A DNA stretch of 64,000 bases from Qipengyuania psychrotolerans (GTDB taxonomy: Bacteria > Pseudomonadota > Alphaproteobacteria > Sphingomonadales > Sphingomonadaceae), in assembly GCF_019711355.1 (NCBI RefSeq), contig NZ_CP081297.1, forward strand, positions 1,674,001 through 1,738,000. Direction: 5' to 3'. Of this stretch, positions 26,163 through 34,481 are shown piece after piece. Position 1 is the stretch's first letter. Each line of letters starts with the position of its first letter. The notes beneath the pieces are model-generated. The model had not been told where the DNA came from, did no database searches, and saw nothing but the letters and a program-made list of their open reading frames with translations. Made by a program: the position numbers and the translations under genes.

Positions 26163-26858
26163 CTAGAATGCGTTGGCACCGCCGAAGACACCGATGATCA
26201 GCGGATCATTGGTCGAGCGCGGGTTGCGGCGAATGCCTGCTTCTTCGACCCCGATTTCGCGCCAGATCGTATCGTCGATGCTGTTGGCAACACGGCTGGC
26301 GACCTGCGGAATATCGACACCAGTCAGCGCTGCCAGGGCCTGCCCGACCAGCGGATCTTCAGCCAGCCGCATGGCATCGCCCAGTTCTGGCACCATCGCA
26401 TCGATCAATCGGGTGCCCATTTCGCCGCGCAGGAAACCGGTCGCGGCGGTCGGACCTCCATTCACCAAGGCAACAGCGTTCCGGATACCGATAACGCGCA
26501 CGGCATCGGTAACAACGGGTGCCGCACGCTCTGCGCCTTCGTAGGCGACATCGCCGAAAGCATCGAACAGGCGATCCTTGAACAGGCTGGACGTCAATAT
26601 ATTGCCAAGCAGGCCGCCGCGCGCACCGAGCAGATTCTCGAGCCCTATCTGTGCGACTTGCTGGTCCCAGAAACCTCCATCGTCGAGCATGCGGCCAAAC
26701 GCCCGCTCGCTCGAAAGGAATAGGAGACGCTGCACTGCATCCACCAGGCTGAACCCGCCCAGGGTCGAACAGGCCGGAAGGGCAAGCGCGGCACCGCCTA
26801 ATGTCAGGCCGCCCAGAAACTTGCGGCGATGAGTGGTCGTGGCGAGAATATCGTTCAT
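26163..26858 (-). CDS. DUF4197 domain protein, Tat-type lipoprotein signal
   Basis: 231 residues from the ATG at 26858, with a strong ribosome site GGAGGAG ten bases upstream; the longer open frame to 27344 runs antisense to priA and is not used. The N terminus reads 'THRRKFLGGLTLGGAALALPAC', which joins a twin-arginine motif to a lipobox (LPAC). Residues 45-231 match DUF4197, a helical domain of unknown function found in secreted proteins. It would be an envelope lipoprotein folded before export. Divergent from priA across 54 bp. Confidence 0.8.
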   Translation of the reverse strand: MNDILATTTHRRKFLGGLTLGGAALALPACSTLGGFSLVDAVQRLLFLSSERAFGRMLDDGGFWDQQVAQIGLENLLGARGGLLGNILTSSLFKDRLFDAFGDVAYEGAERAAPVVTDAVRVIGIRNAVALVNGGPTAATGFLRGEMGTRLIDAMVPELGDAMRLAEDPLVGQALAALTGVDIPQVASRVANSIDDTIWREIGVEEAGIRRNPRSTNDPLIIGVFGGANAF

Positions 26859-26912
26859 TATTTTAACTCCTCCAAGGTCCCACCCTTGTCGTATCGGGCA
26901 TAGGCCGCCCAT

Positions 26913-29090
26913 ATGAGCCATCCGATGAACCGTGTGCGCTGCCTCGTCCTGAATGCCGCCCTCGGCCCGCTCGACTACAAGGTGCCGGAGGGCATGGAGG
27001 TCGGTCCGGGTCATGTGGTCGAATGCCCGCTTGGCCCGCGCACGATTATCGGAATCGTCTGGGAAAGCGAACGGCTGCCCGGCACCGAGGTTCCTGCAGA
27101 GAAGCTGCGCGCCATCAGAGGCATTCTCCCGGTCCCGCCGCTGCCTGCGGCGCTGCGCCGCCTGATCGAGTGGACGGCCGATTACTATGTCGCCTCGCTC
27201 GCCAGCGTGGCCCGTATGGCGCTGTCTTCGGGCGGTGCGCTCAAAGGTCCTGCGACAATGACCGAGTACCGGCTTACCGGCGGGATGCCCGAGCGCATGA
27301 CGCCGCAGCGGCTGGCAGCGATGGAAGCACTCGATGGTGAACAAGCGACTATCCGCGAACTGGCCGGAATTGCAGGCGTTTCAGAAGGCGTGCTCCGAGG
27401 TTTGGTGAACCAGGGCGCACTCGAACCGGTGGAGGTCGATTGCGACCGTCCCTATGATGCGGCACGGCCTGATTTTGCGCATATTAATCTCAATCCACAG
27501 CAGCAAGAAGCGGCGGAGATTTTGTCGGATGCCGTGCGCGCCAGGAAGTTTGCGCCCTATCTGCTTGATGGCGTTACCGGATCAGGCAAGACCGAGACGT
27601 ATTTCGAGCCTGTAGCCGAAGCGCTACGCATGGGGCGCCAGGTCCTGGTGCTGCTCCCGGAAATCGCGCTGACGGAAAACTTCCTTCACCGCTTTGAAGA
27701 ACGCTTCGGCGTGACGCCGGTGCTGTGGCATTCATCGCTTAAGTCGACCGAGCGGCGCCGGGCATGGCGCAATGTCGCCAATGGGGGTGCGCAGGTTATC
27801 GTGGGCGCACGTTCGGCGCTGTTCCTGCCCTTTCGCGAGCTTGGTTTCATCGTTGTCGACGAAGCGCATGAAACCAGTTTCAAACAGGAAGACGGTGTGC
27901 GCTACAATGCCCGGGACGTGGCGGTCATGCGCGCGCATTTCGAGGGCATTCCCGTGGTGCTGGCCAGCGCCACTCCTGCACTGGAAAGCCTGCAGATGGC
28001 CGAGAGCGGGGTCTATGCGAAGCTGGACCTGCCGAGCCGGTTCGGGGGCGCGCAATTACCCGATATCGATATTGTCGATCTGACACAGGAAAAGCCTCCG
28101 CAAGGAATGTGGCTCGCCCAGCGGCTGGTCGACGGGATCGCTGAGCGCCTCGAACGCGGCGAGCAATCGCTCCTGTTCCTTAACCGGCGCGGATATGCGC
28201 CGCTGACGCTGTGCCGGCATTGCGGCTTCCGATACCAGTGCCCCAATTGCAGCGCTTGGCTGGTCGAGCACCGGTTTACCGGCCGCCTCGCCTGCCACCA
28301 CTGCGGGCACGAAGCGCCCAGCCCCGCCGCTTGCAAGGAATGCGGCGAGCCCGATTGCCTCGTGGCATGCGGCCCGGGGGTGGAACGCATTGCCGATGAA
28401 GTGGCACAGCGCCTTCCCGAAGCCCGCGTGTTCGTAGCGACTTCCGATACGCTCAACTCGCCGGGCCGCGCAGCAGAATTCATTGCGCAGGTCGAAAGCG
28501 GCGCGATTGACGTAATTGTCGGCACCCAACTTGTAACCAAGGGGTTCCATTTCCCGGAGCTGACATTGGTTGGCGTGGTCGATGCCGACCTTGGCCTTGA
28601 AGGAGGCGATCTGCGTGCGGGCGAGCGGACCTACCAGCAGGTTGCGCAGGTTGCAGGACGCGCAGGTCGCGGGTCGAAACCCGGCGAAGTCCTGATCCAG
28701 ACCCGCCACCCCGAAGCCAGCGTGATCGCCGCACTTGCCGCCGGAGACCGCGACGCATTCTACGATGCCGAAACCGAGATGCGGCGGGAAGCCGGTGCTC
28801 CGCCCTTCGGGCGCTGGGCCTCGATCATCATATCCTCCGAGGATGAGAAAGAAGCCCGCGAAGCTGCCCGCCGCATCGGCGATGTTCGCCCCGATGTGGC
28901 GGACCTGATGATCCTCGGCCCGGCCCCTGCCCCGATGGCTTTGCTGCGCGGACGGTATCGCTATCGCCTGCTGATGAATGCCCGGCGGTCTGTCCAGTTG
29001 CAGGACGTCATTCGCCGCTGGCTTGGCTGCATCGACCATCCTCCCGGCGTGCGCGTCGGCGTTGATGTCGATCCCTACAGTTTCGTGTAG
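26913..29090 (+). CDS. priA: Primosomal protein N' (replication restart helicase PriA)
   Basis: 725 residues in family order: 3' DNA-binding domain at the start ('LNAALGPLDYKVPEGM'), winged helix, helicase lobe 1 with Walker A GVTGSGKT and box VDEAHE, a zinc region with eight cysteines ('CRHCGFRYQCPNC' through 'CKECGEPDC'), helicase lobe 2 with 'QVAGRAGRG', and the C-terminal domain ending 'VDVDPYSFV'. PriA reloads DnaB at stalled or repaired forks. It leads a repair-flavoured block with the SRAP and photolyase genes. Confidence 0.96.
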   Translation: MSHPMNRVRCLVLNAALGPLDYKVPEGMEVGPGHVVECPLGPRTIIGIVWESERLPGTEVPAEKLRAIRGILPVPPLPAALRRLIEWTADYYVASLASVARMALSSGGALKGPATMTEYRLTGGMPERMTPQRLAAMEALDGEQATIRELAGIAGVSEGVLRGLVNQGALEPVEVDCDRPYDAARPDFAHINLNPQQQEAAEILSDAVRARKFAPYLLDGVTGSGKTETYFEPVAEALRMGRQVLVLLPEIALTENFLHRFEERFGVTPVLWHSSLKSTERRRAWRNVANGGAQVIVGARSALFLPFRELGFIVVDEAHETSFKQEDGVRYNARDVAVMRAHFEGIPVVLASATPALESLQMAESGVYAKLDLPSRFGGAQLPDIDIVDLTQEKPPQGMWLAQRLVDGIAERLERGEQSLLFLNRRGYAPLTLCRHCGFRYQCPNCSAWLVEHRFTGRLACHHCGHEAPSPAACKECGEPDCLVACGPGVERIADEVAQRLPEARVFVATSDTLNSPGRAAEFIAQVESGAIDVIVGTQLVTKGFHFPELTLVGVVDADLGLEGGDLRAGERTYQQVAQVAGRAGRGSKPGEVLIQTRHPEASVIAALAAGDRDAFYDAETEMRREAGAPPFGRWASIIISSEDEKEAREAARRIGDVRPDVADLMILGPAPAPMALLRGRYRYRLLMNARRSVQLQDVIRRWLGCIDHPPGVRVGVDVDPYSFV

Positions 29091-29101
29091 GATTACCGCC
29101 T

Positions 29102-29722
29102 ATGTGTAACCTCTATCGCCTGACCAAGAACGCCGACGAGATTGCGAAGCTGTTCGACGCTGTCTCCGAAACCGGCAGCAATGCGGGCGGCGAGATTTAT
29201 CCGGGGTATTCGGGCATCGTCCTTAGATCGGGCAAGGTCGAGACGATGACGTGGGGTTTCCCGCTCCAGCGCAAGGGGGCGAAAGGCCAGCCGCTCAAGC
29301 CGAAACCGGTCAACAATGCGCGGACTGACAAGCTTTCGGGCCCGTTCTGGAAAAGCAGCTTCACCGAGCGGCGATGCCTGATCCCGCTTGAGACGTTCGC
29401 CGAAGCGCAAGGCAAGAAAGGTGCGATGACGCGCACCTGGATCAGCATGCCGGGTAGCGACGTTTTCACCGTGGCCGGTATCTGGCGCCCCAGCGCGGAA
29501 TGGGGTGATTGCTATTCGATGGTTATGACCGACGCATCACCGCAGATGTCGGCGATCCATAACCGTATGCCGGTCATTCTTGCACCGCAGGACCGGACCA
29601 CTTGGCTAGATGGTTCTGCCGATGATGCGTTTGATCTGTGTCGTCCTTTCGCGGGCGATCTGGAAATCGACCGGACAGACGTGCCGTGGGCTGGGCGATC
29701 CGCCCAATCTTCATTGCTTTAG
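29102..29722 (+). CDS. SRAP (HMCES/YedK) abasic-site DNA-protein crosslink protein
   Basis: 206 residues. The protein starts MCN, so Cys2 becomes the N-terminal nucleophile after Met removal, the key feature of the family. 'PVNNARTDKL' carries the conserved Asn/Arg, 'RRCLIPLETFAEAQGKK' the E of the active site, and 'AIHNRMPVIL' the catalytic His. SRAP proteins form a thiazolidine crosslink with abasic sites in single-stranded DNA and so shield them. It starts 11 nt after priA and precedes the photolyase. Confidence 0.9.
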   Translation: MCNLYRLTKNADEIAKLFDAVSETGSNAGGEIYPGYSGIVLRSGKVETMTWGFPLQRKGAKGQPLKPKPVNNARTDKLSGPFWKSSFTERRCLIPLETFAEAQGKKGAMTRTWISMPGSDVFTVAGIWRPSAEWGDCYSMVMTDASPQMSAIHNRMPVILAPQDRTTWLDGSADDAFDLCRPFAGDLEIDRTDVPWAGRSAQSSLL

Positions 29723-29754
29723 GCACACTACCCGCGCTCGCGCATTCAAGGCCC

Positions 29755-31326
29755 ATGGCAAAGATGTCCGACGCTCCCGTCCTCGTACCCATCTTGGGTG
29801 ATCAATTGACCCGCGATCTGGCGAGCATTCGCGGACGCACCAAGGACGACACGGTCATCCTGATGATGGAGGTCTGGGACGAGGCAACCTACGTCAAACA
29901 TCACAAGCAGAAGATCGTCCTGATCTTCTCCGCCATGCGGCATTTCGCGGAGGAGTTGCGCGATGCTGGCTGGACCGTCGATTATGTAAAGCTGGATGCA
30001 AAGAACAACGCAGGCAGTTTCACGGGCGAAGTTGCGCGGGCCGTCGAAGAATACGGTCCGCGCGCCATCCATGTGGTCGAGCCGGGCGAATGGCGTCTGC
30101 GCGAAGATTTTGACCAATGGGCCGACAAGTTTCCCTGCGAAGTCCAGATCCTTCCCGATGACCGCTTCATTTCGACCCAAGCCGAATTCGACACCTGGGC
30201 TGACGACCGCAAGGAATTGCGGATGGAGTATTTTTACCGCGATATGCGCCGCAAGACCGGACTGTTAATGGACGGCGACAAACCGGAAGGCGGTGAATGG
30301 AACTACGACAGCGAAAATCGCAAACCGCCCAAGGAAGGCCTGTCCGCACCTGAACGTCCGAAATTCGAACCGGACGCAGTCACGCAGGAAGTCATCAAGC
30401 TCGTCGAGGAAAGGTTTTCCGATCATTTTGGCAGCCTTGAGAAATTTCGCTGGCCGGTGACGCGTGACGAAGCGGAGGAAGCTGCCGATGCCTTCTTCGC
30501 CGAACGGATCGAGTGTTTTGGTCCCTATCAGGATGCAATGGTGGCAGGCGAAGATGACCTGTTCCACTCCATGCTGTCGACCAGCATCAACATCGGCCTG
30601 CTTGACCCGCTGGAACTGTGCCAGCGCGCAGAGAAAGCGTATCGGGATGGCAAGGCGCCAATCAATTCGGTTGAGGGTTTCATCCGCCAGATCATCGGTT
30701 GGCGCGAATATGTGCGGCGGTTCTACTGGAACCAGATGCCGCATTTGCAGCAAGCCAATATGCTCAATGCACAGCGCGGCCTGCCCGAGTTCTACTGGAC
30801 CGGCGAAACCGACATGGCCTGCCTTGCCGACAGCATCCGCTCCACGCGCGAGAACGCCCATGCCCACCACATTCAGCGGCTGATGGTGCTTGGCAATTTC
30901 GCCTTGCTCGCCGGGCTGAATCCGCGCGACGTGCAGGACTGGTACCTCGTGGTCTATGCCGATGCATATGAATGGGTGGAATTACCCAACGTTGCCGCGA
31001 TGATCCTTTATGCCGATGGCGGGAAGCTGGCGTCAAAGCCCTATGCCGCCAGCGGAAACTACATCAACAAGATGAGCAATTACTGTTCCGGCTGCAAATA
31101 CTCGCCAGCCAAGAAAACTGGCGAAGGCGCATGCCCGTTCAACCCGCTATATTGGCACTTCATGGACCGCCACCGAGATCGACTGGAAAAGAATGGCCGC
31201 ATCGGCCGGATCTTTTCGACCTGGGACCGCATGGGTGAGGAAAAGCAGCAGGACTATCTGCAAAGCGCGGAGGCTTTTCTGGAAACGCTCGTTCCCGCAT
31301 CGGATGGCTGGGCGCGCATGGATTGA
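29755..31326 (+). CDS. Iron-sulfur bacterial photolyase/cryptochrome (PhrB-type)
   Basis: 523 residues from the ATG at 29755 (an ATG three codons on is also possible); the frame opens earlier inside the SRAP gene. 'VPILGDQLTRDL' begins the antenna domain of FeS-BCP proteins. The FAD domain shows 'GWREYVRRFYWNQMPHL' and 'RLMVLGNFALLAGL'. Four cysteines for the 4Fe-4S cluster fit 'LELCQRA', 'NYCSGCKYSP' and 'GACPFN'. The prototype, Agrobacterium PhrB, repairs 6-4 photoproducts with light; some relatives act as cryptochromes. It fits the nearby repair genes. Confidence 0.92.
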   Translation: MAKMSDAPVLVPILGDQLTRDLASIRGRTKDDTVILMMEVWDEATYVKHHKQKIVLIFSAMRHFAEELRDAGWTVDYVKLDAKNNAGSFTGEVARAVEEYGPRAIHVVEPGEWRLREDFDQWADKFPCEVQILPDDRFISTQAEFDTWADDRKELRMEYFYRDMRRKTGLLMDGDKPEGGEWNYDSENRKPPKEGLSAPERPKFEPDAVTQEVIKLVEERFSDHFGSLEKFRWPVTRDEAEEAADAFFAERIECFGPYQDAMVAGEDDLFHSMLSTSINIGLLDPLELCQRAEKAYRDGKAPINSVEGFIRQIIGWREYVRRFYWNQMPHLQQANMLNAQRGLPEFYWTGETDMACLADSIRSTRENAHAHHIQRLMVLGNFALLAGLNPRDVQDWYLVVYADAYEWVELPNVAAMILYADGGKLASKPYAASGNYINKMSNYCSGCKYSPAKKTGEGACPFNPLYWHFMDRHRDRLEKNGRIGRIFSTWDRMGEEKQQDYLQSAEAFLETLVPASDGWARMD

Positions 31327-31482
31327 TATCCCGAAATGGGCCTCGGATACGCAGGTGTCGACCTTGCCCTAACCAGCGATGACGCGGTGCAGACGTTAGA
31401 AGTGAATGCATTTCCTGGGATCGAGATTCACAACCTCAATGCCGAGAGTTTGCGCACATTCCTCAAGACCAAATACGCTTGA
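31327..31482 (+). pseudogene. C-terminal remnant of an ATP-grasp enzyme
   Basis: Directly after the photolyase stop and in the same frame, an open stretch encodes 'MGLGYAGVDLAL' and 'LEVNAFPGIE', then stops at 31480-31482. This is the last 48 residues of a RimK-like ATP-grasp domain: the LGL-YAGVDL strand and E-x-N (E22, N24) metal-binding pair are its hallmark. The rest of the gene is missing, so it cannot bind ATP. It may be translated as a small product from the ATG at 31336, but a remnant is more likely. Confidence 0.65.
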
Positions 31483-31500
31483 AGCTGTGCATGGCGGCGC

Positions 31501-32529
31501 TCAGTTACCCTGTTCGCGCTTGAGCAATTCTGCCTTGATCTGGGTTCCGTATGCATATCCGCCCAGCCCGCCGTCGGCGGCAATTACACGGTGGCAGGGG
31601 ATCAGCACGGCGATGTTGTTAGCCCCGTTGGCCCCGCCCACTGCGCGGCTTGCTTTGGGATTACCCAGCGCGGCGGCAAGTTCGCCGTAGCTGCGCGTTT
31701 CGCCGCTGGGAATACGGCGTAGTTCTTCCCACACGCGCTGCTGGAAGGCGGTACCTTTCACATCCAGCGGGATATCGGCTGTGGTTGCATTGACGGGTTG
31801 TTCGACAGCAGCTGTTACTTGCTCGAACAGAGTGCGAAATTCAGCGCCGCCTTCGACCAGTTCAGCATTGGGGAAGCGGGCACGCAGGTGGGATTCGTCC
31901 TCGTTGAACGAAAGGCAGCACACACCAATCTCGGTTGCCGCCACAAGCATCCTGCCGAGCGTGGTGTCGACCGCTGCCCAGTGGATCGTCCGACCCTTGC
32001 CACCGCCCCGCCAGTCGCTTGCCGTCATTCCCAATCGCCCCTTCGTACCTTCGTAAAACCGCGATGCCGACCCGTAACCTGCACCATATATCGCATCGGT
32101 CACGCTTTGCGCCGCGGTCAGCGCATCGCGGGCCCGCTCTTCTCGCAGGGCGCGGGCATAGGCCGCAGGTGATAGCCCGGTGGCTCGCTTGAACACCCGC
32201 TGGAAGTGACCGGGGGAATAACCCGCAATCTGGGCCAATGCGCCGAGCGTGGGGGCATCTTCAGCCTGCCGGATTTCGTCAATCGCAGACAGGACCGCTG
32301 CATCATCGCGGGCGACATCATCAGGCAGGCACCGCTTGCATGGTCGCAATCCTGCCTCCCGCGCCTGCGCACCGTCTGCGAAGAAGCGCACATTCTGACG
32401 CGCTGGATGGCGCGCAGCGCATGACGGGCGGCAGTAAATGCCGGTCGACAGCACTCCGGTGACGAACTGCCCGTCGAATGCCCGGTCGCGCCGCTTTACT
32501 GCGTTCCATGCCTCGGTTTCGTCAATCAT
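31501..32529 (-). CDS. ada: Bifunctional Ada: methylated-DNA repair methyltransferase and transcriptional activator
   Basis: 342 residues in the full Ada order: zinc and phosphotriester domain with Cys in 'TGIYCRPSCAARHP' and 'RPCKRC' (1-75), an AraC helix-turn-helix ('TLGALAQIAGYSPGHFQRVFKRATG'), and the O6-alkylguanine transferase at the C terminus with active site 'IPCHRVI'. Methyl transfer to the first Cys would turn it into an activator of alkylation-repair genes, as in E. coli. No alkB or alkA is adjacent; a target could be ada itself. It is antisense to and 18 bp past the ATP-grasp relic. Confidence 0.95.
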   Translation of the reverse strand: MIDETEAWNAVKRRDRAFDGQFVTGVLSTGIYCRPSCAARHPARQNVRFFADGAQAREAGLRPCKRCLPDDVARDDAAVLSAIDEIRQAEDAPTLGALAQIAGYSPGHFQRVFKRATGLSPAAYARALREERARDALTAAQSVTDAIYGAGYGSASRFYEGTKGRLGMTASDWRGGGKGRTIHWAAVDTTLGRMLVAATEIGVCCLSFNEDESHLRARFPNAELVEGGAEFRTLFEQVTAAVEQPVNATTADIPLDVKGTAFQQRVWEELRRIPSGETRSYGELAAALGNPKASRAVGGANGANNIAVLIPCHRVIAADGGLGGYAYGTQIKAELLKREQGN

Positions 32530-32634
32530 CGCTCAATCTCCATAGCCGATTGAGCAAACAATATGCGGATGATTTGCACACGCCGCATCCCGCGCCTTGC
32601 GATCAAAGCAAATGAGCGCCAGAAGTCCAACCGG

Positions 32635-34203
32635 ATGGGACGCATTCTCGCAATATTCGCCGCCTGCTGGGCGCTGCTGCTGCCGATGGCCGTGCAGGCT
32701 GAACCGGCTGACATCGATGCCGCTGCCAGAGGCGTGGTGCGGGTTGTAATAATCGGAAACGAGGGCGACGAGCTGTATCCCGTCAGCCACGGCACCGGCT
32801 TTGCCGTCACATCGAATTCCATTGTCACCAACGCCCATGTCGTTCGCGATGCGATGCATGATAAGGATTTGCGTATCGGCATCGTTCCTTCGGGCGGCGG
32901 CGAAGCGGTTTATGGCCGGATCATTGCCGCCAGCCCGCGAAACGACCTCGCACTGATAGAGTTGACCGGGAACCTGCGCTTGCCCCCGCTCTCGATTGCC
33001 GGGAAACCCGTCGCCGATGCGGGAGAAGTGACGAGCGTCGGTTATCCCATGAACGTCGACCGTGCTCAGGGCCTGGACATCGCCGACCTGTTCCGCAGCC
33101 AGCCGCCAGTGAAAAGCCGTGGGTTCGTTTCGGGCGAACGGCCAAGCAGGCAATTCGATACCATTCTCCATACTGCCCCGATCGCGCGTGGGAATTCGGG
33201 CGGTCCGCTGCTCGATCCGTGTGGCCGCGTCGTTGGGGTGAACAGCTTCGGAGCGGATAACGAGGGCGGCGACGCAGAATTCTTCTTTGCAGTATCAAAC
33301 CGCGAGCTAGTTCCTTTCCTGCGCGCGAACGATGTGACCCCGCGCCTGAACGAACAGCCGTGCCGCAGCCTTGCAGATCTGGACGAAGCGGAGCGCGAGC
33401 GGATCGAGCGCGAGCAGGCCGAAGCTCGCCAAGGTCTGGCGGAAAGAGCCGAGGAAACCAGGGCCAGGCGCGAACGCTCCACGCTGCAGGCGCAACTCTC
33501 CGTTGCCGAAGACCGCGAAGATCGGATGGCTCTCGCATTTATTCTGGTCATGATTGCATTCGGCCTGGGCATGTGGGCCTGGAGCCAGCGCGAACGGATC
33601 GCCCCCGATGCCGAAGACGCGGACATTAAACTTAGAAAGACAAACATCGCCTTTGCTGCAGTGGGCTTTCTGATTTTGGTGGCGCTCATTGCGTTTGTCA
33701 CCCGGCCAGGTCTCGACGAGGTTGACCGGCGAGTCGCGGCATTGATGGCAGAGGGCGCAGATCCGGGTGAAGGCGCACCGGTCGGCGCAGCGGGCAGCGA
33801 AGATCTCGCATTGACCTGCAGGCTTGTTCCTGAACGCAGCCGCATCACCAGCGCGGAAGCCCCAGACATCGCCTTCGACTGGACAGCAGATGGCTGCGTC
33901 AACGAGCGCACGCAGTATGGCTATGCGTCGGGCAATTGGTCGCGGGTGTTCGTGCCAAATGAAGAAGACGCGGTGTCGGTGAACAGCTTCGACCCCGACC
34001 GCCAGATTTTCCGGTCTGAAAGATACCTGCTTCCGCGCGGCGCAATGAACGAAGCCCGCAGCGCGCGTAGCAAGTATACGGCTCCAAAATGCGGCGATGA
34101 AGGTGCTGCCACAAGTCTCGGCGATTTGCAGGGCGAGGTTTTCAGCCTGCTTCCGCAGCAGCCTAACGAACGGCTGGTCTACCAGTGCGAGGCGCGCGAC
34201 TAG
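32635..34203 (+). CDS. Trypsin-like serine protease with signal peptide and C-terminal membrane helices
   Basis: 522 residues from the ATG at 32635, chosen because a signal peptide 'GRILAIFAACWALLLPMAVQA' follows; the frame opens at 32563. The chymotrypsin-fold triad is His in 'IVTNAHVV', Asp in 'RNDLALIEL' and Ser in 'RGNSGGPLL'. A charged coiled coil at about 250-300 leads to two membrane helices (about 308-330 and 345-365). The last 150 residues are an unknown exported or cytosolic domain with four cysteines. It resembles DegP-like proteases but has no PDZ domain. Substrate unknown. Confidence 0.75.
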   Translation: MGRILAIFAACWALLLPMAVQAEPADIDAAARGVVRVVIIGNEGDELYPVSHGTGFAVTSNSIVTNAHVVRDAMHDKDLRIGIVPSGGGEAVYGRIIAASPRNDLALIELTGNLRLPPLSIAGKPVADAGEVTSVGYPMNVDRAQGLDIADLFRSQPPVKSRGFVSGERPSRQFDTILHTAPIARGNSGGPLLDPCGRVVGVNSFGADNEGGDAEFFFAVSNRELVPFLRANDVTPRLNEQPCRSLADLDEAERERIEREQAEARQGLAERAEETRARRERSTLQAQLSVAEDREDRMALAFILVMIAFGLGMWAWSQRERIAPDAEDADIKLRKTNIAFAAVGFLILVALIAFVTRPGLDEVDRRVAALMAEGADPGEGAPVGAAGSEDLALTCRLVPERSRITSAEAPDIAFDWTADGCVNERTQYGYASGNWSRVFVPNEEDAVSVNSFDPDRQIFRSERYLLPRGAMNEARSARSKYTAPKCGDEGAATSLGDLQGEVFSLLPQQPNERLVYQCEARD

Positions 34204-34204
34204 A

Positions 34205-34477
34205 GCGCTCGTTCTTGCGTCAATCGTCTTGGGTGTGGCTGCCGCGGCCGAATTGACCAATCTTCACCAGCTGCTTCGATCGTACAAAGTGAAATAGCAT
34301 TGGGCACAGCCCGTGTTCGCGGTGTTCGTCCTGATGATCCTGATGTTTTTCTGGTGAACGCTGGCCAAGAACCCTGAAGGCGAGCTTTCATTTGATTCGT
34401 TCCTGCCAATCATGTGGTCAGTCGTGACGCTAGTTCTTTCCCTGGGTCCGCTAGCGTGGCTGTCGCGCACTATCTGA
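34205..34477 (+). pseudogene. Broken small membrane protein gene
   Basis: One frame through this gap encodes 'ALVLASIVLGVAAAAELTNL', 'HWAQPVFAVFVLMILMFFW' and 'MWSVVTLVLSLGPLAWLSRT' as hydrophobic helices joined by short loops, but is broken by TAG at 34295-34297 and TGA at 34355-34357 before its stop at 34475-34477. The pattern is of an N-terminal part of a multi-helix membrane protein of unknown function seen in alphaproteobacteria. The start is not identifiable. Without the two stops it would be one protein. Confidence 0.6.
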
Positions 34478-34481
34478 TCGG

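Noticed and set aside
31324..31482. Photolyase reading through its stop into the ATP-grasp piece as a designed fusion
   Set aside because: The photolyase is full length at its own stop, and the piece lacks most of the ATP-grasp fold, so a relic is simpler.
34355..34357. TGA as selenocysteine or recoded Trp in the membrane gene
   Set aside because: No SECIS-like structure is evident and a second stop (TAG) lies upstream in the same frame; decay explains both.
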